A stretch of 7,290 bases of DNA, from the NCBI GenBank assembly GCA_023259875.1, contig JALRFL010000263.1, forward strand, positions 1 through 7,290, read 5' to 3'. This stretch comes from Alphaproteobacteria bacterium. GTDB taxonomy: Bacteria; Pseudomonadota; Alphaproteobacteria; Puniceispirillales; UBA1172. A model generated the notes under the pieces. The model was not told the origin of the DNA, made no database searches, and was given only the letters and a program-made list of their open reading frames with translations. The translations under genes were made by a program, and so were the position numbers. Positions 6,198 to 7,290 of this stretch are shown piece by piece (position 1 is the stretch's first letter; each line of letters begins with the position of its first letter).

Positions 6198-6725
6198 ATG
6201 GCTGATGAAAACCAGATTGAAAACGCTGCAACAACTGCGGATCAGCCCGAGGGCATGGCCGCGCTTGAGGCATTAAAAACCGATGGTGGCGCACCTACCG
6301 CCGCAGATACCGCTATTGCTGAACCGCAAATTGATGCGCTTGGTCGCTCTTATGCCACAGGTCGCCGTAAAGATGCGTCAGCTCGCGTATGGCTCAAGCG
6401 TGGGTCAGGCCGGGTTCAGGTCAATGGCAAGGATGTTCAGGAATATTTTGCTCGCCCTGTGTTGCAAATGCTTTTGGCTCAACCCTTTGAAGTTGCCGCC
6501 AGAACAGGGGAGTTTGATGTCATCGCCACCGTGAAAGGTGGGGGGCTATCCGGTCAGGCTGGTGCGGTTCGCCATGGTATTAGCCATGCGCTGATCCGCT
6601 TTGAACCGGGCTTGCGTCCTGCGCTTAAGGCTGGTGGCTTCCTGACACGGGATAGCCGTACCGTGGAACGGAAGAAATATGGCCGGGCCAAAGCGCGTAA
6701 GAGCTTCCAGTTCTCAAAGCGTTAA
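6198..6725 (+). CDS. rpsI: 30S ribosomal protein S9 (uS9)
   Basis: S9 is a small-subunit head protein whose C-terminal tail reaches the P-site tRNA. The conserved part starts near residue 50 with GRSYATGRRKDASARVWL, followed by the signature region GGGLSGQAGAVRHGISHAL (114-132). The basic C-terminus ends in the typical KARKSFQFSKR, including the terminal Lys-Arg. Total length is 175 aa, longer than the roughly 130 aa of E. coli S9, because of an N-terminal extension of about 45 residues rich in Ala, Glu and Asp; such extensions are common in alphaproteobacterial S9. The start lies 3 bp after the rplM stop without a strong Shine-Dalgarno, so coupling to rplM is likely. An internal Met at residue 20 is a possible but less likely start. 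Confidence 0.97.
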   Translation: MADENQIENAATTADQPEGMAALEALKTDGGAPTAADTAIAEPQIDALGRSYATGRRKDASARVWLKRGSGRVQVNGKDVQEYFARPVLQMLLAQPFEVAARTGEFDVIATVKGGGLSGQAGAVRHGISHALIRFEPGLRPALKAGGFLTRDSRTVERKKYGRAKARKSFQFSKR

Positions 6726-6752
6726 GCTCGTCTTCAAAACCAATTTACAAAG

Positions 6753-6784
6753 AAAGAGCGGCAAGCGATTGCGGCTCTTTTTTT
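6753..6784 (+). terminator. Intrinsic terminator of the rplM-rpsI operon
   Basis: AAAGAGC (6753-6759) pairs with GCTCTTT (6774-6780) and GCAA (6761-6764) with TTGC (6769-6772). A single G-G mismatch separates the two stems, and the loop is GCGA, a GNRA tetraloop. Seven T residues (6778-6784) follow. It begins 27 bp after the rpsI stop. On the opposite strand the hairpin is followed only by a broken T-run, so it may work weakly for the convergent gene as well. Confidence 0.9.
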
Positions 6785-6840
6785 GTGCTTACTGCACTTG
6801 AGGGGCTTTACCACATCGCAAGCGGCGCTTGTCATTACGG

Positions 6841-7239
6841 TTAAAAAAACACCTCATGCATGACGCGTCCGGGTAACAGGGTAAAGGCTCCGGTCAGAAT
6901 CAGTGCCAGAACATAAAGAAGTATCATCATCACTTTATGTTTTTTGATGTTGTTCTGTCTTGCCGCCGATATGGCGGCGTAAAGTGACCAGAGGGTAAAG
7001 ATAGAAAGCAAATGAATAAGGCTGAAGTCACCAAATTGCTTAATGGTACTAATCCAAAAGCTGCTGACGCTAACAATCAACATTAAACTGACCCACGCAT
7101 AGCCGATGGTTTTATGCTGCCTTGTCCCTTTGGTGGCGACCAGTTGCCACCCCCCAACCCCTATCGCAAGTAGGGCGGTGATGGCATGAAGCGGTATGGG
7201 GGAAGGTTGTTGAAGTAGTAATCTAGGTTCATTCTTCAT
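6841..7239 (-). CDS. DUF2306-type small integral membrane protein of unknown function
   Basis: The predicted 132-aa protein has four hydrophobic segments (about residues 17-35, 46-64, 72-91 and 103-121) joined by short polar loops. Conserved-looking features fit the DUF2306 family of predicted membrane proteins: His18 at the start of the first helix, GTRQHKTIGYAWV (38-50), a VSSFWI segment, FSLIHLLS (72-79), a His101 basic loop (NIKKHK) and a C-terminal GAFTLLPGR. The spaced histidines could bind a cofactor, but nothing here proves it. I chose ATG at 7239; the frame stays open through a TTG at 7281 to the window edge, but those residues (WHFPCHH) do not look like part of the family. The Shine-Dalgarno is weak (GAG). 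It converges on rpsI. Function is unknown, and the family call is from pattern memory. Confidence 0.72.
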   Translation of the reverse strand: MKNEPRLLLQQPSPIPLHAITALLAIGVGGWQLVATKGTRQHKTIGYAWVSLMLIVSVSSFWISTIKQFGDFSLIHLLSIFTLWSLYAAISAARQNNIKKHKVMMILLYVLALILTGAFTLLPGRVMHEVFF

Positions 7240-7290
7240 TTTTCTCAGAATGTGATGGCATGGAAAGTGCCATCTTATCAAAGTGTTTTT

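Noticed and set aside
6819..6831. CAAGC-GGC-GCTTG inverted repeat downstream of the DUF2306 gene as its terminator
   Set aside because: The stem is 5 bp with no T-run on the minus strand; the larger hairpin at 6753-6784 is a better candidate for any shared termination.
7240..7281. TTG start at 7281 for the DUF2306 gene, or TTGATA at 7276-7281 (minus strand) as its -35
   Set aside because: The added residues do not resemble the family, and no acceptable -10 lies 16-18 nt from TTGATA.

Overview
The window looks like a chromosomal segment of an alphaproteobacterium. The evidence is the gene order comEC / lexA / moeA-moaC-trpC-trpD-trpG, which recurs in that class, the alphaproteobacterial style of LexA, S9 and L13, and a GTTC-N7-type LexA site upstream of lexA. 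Base composition looks close to 50% GC by eye, with an AT-rich intergenic gap near 5.6 kb. A marine SAR116-like or Rhodospirillales-like host would fit, but that is a guess. No mobile element, CRISPR array, tRNA or rRNA was seen.

Layout. Positions 2-520 (+) hold the 3' end of comEC, cut by the window edge. It runs tail to tail into lexA (504-1172, -), and the two coding ends overlap by 17 bp. The 83-bp gap upstream of lexA carries a good sigma-70 promoter and three LexA-like half sites in 11-bp phase. Next comes a compact minus-strand operon, transcribed trpG -> trpD -> trpC -> moaC -> moeA (5475 down to 1256). Its junctions overlap by 8, -1, 4 and 8 bp, so translation is probably coupled throughout. 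A 248-bp AT-rich divergent intergenic region (5476-5723) separates trpG from rplM-rpsI (5724-6725, +). That ribosomal pair has a near-consensus promoter and ends in a strong intrinsic terminator. A convergent small membrane protein gene of the DUF2306 type (6841-7239, -) closes the window.

How the genes work together. TrpG supplies ammonia to anthranilate synthase, and TrpD and TrpC perform the next steps of tryptophan synthesis; trpE is not in the window. MoaC and MoeA act early and late in molybdenum cofactor synthesis. LexA controls the SOS response and probably itself. ComEC is the DNA-uptake channel.

Most of the window is ordinary core genome. The points most worth a second look are the three-half-site lexA operator, the absence of trpE from the head of the trp/Moco operon, and a small Cys-rich reading frame with an ATGA overlap on trpG. 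I saw no convincing new biological system.
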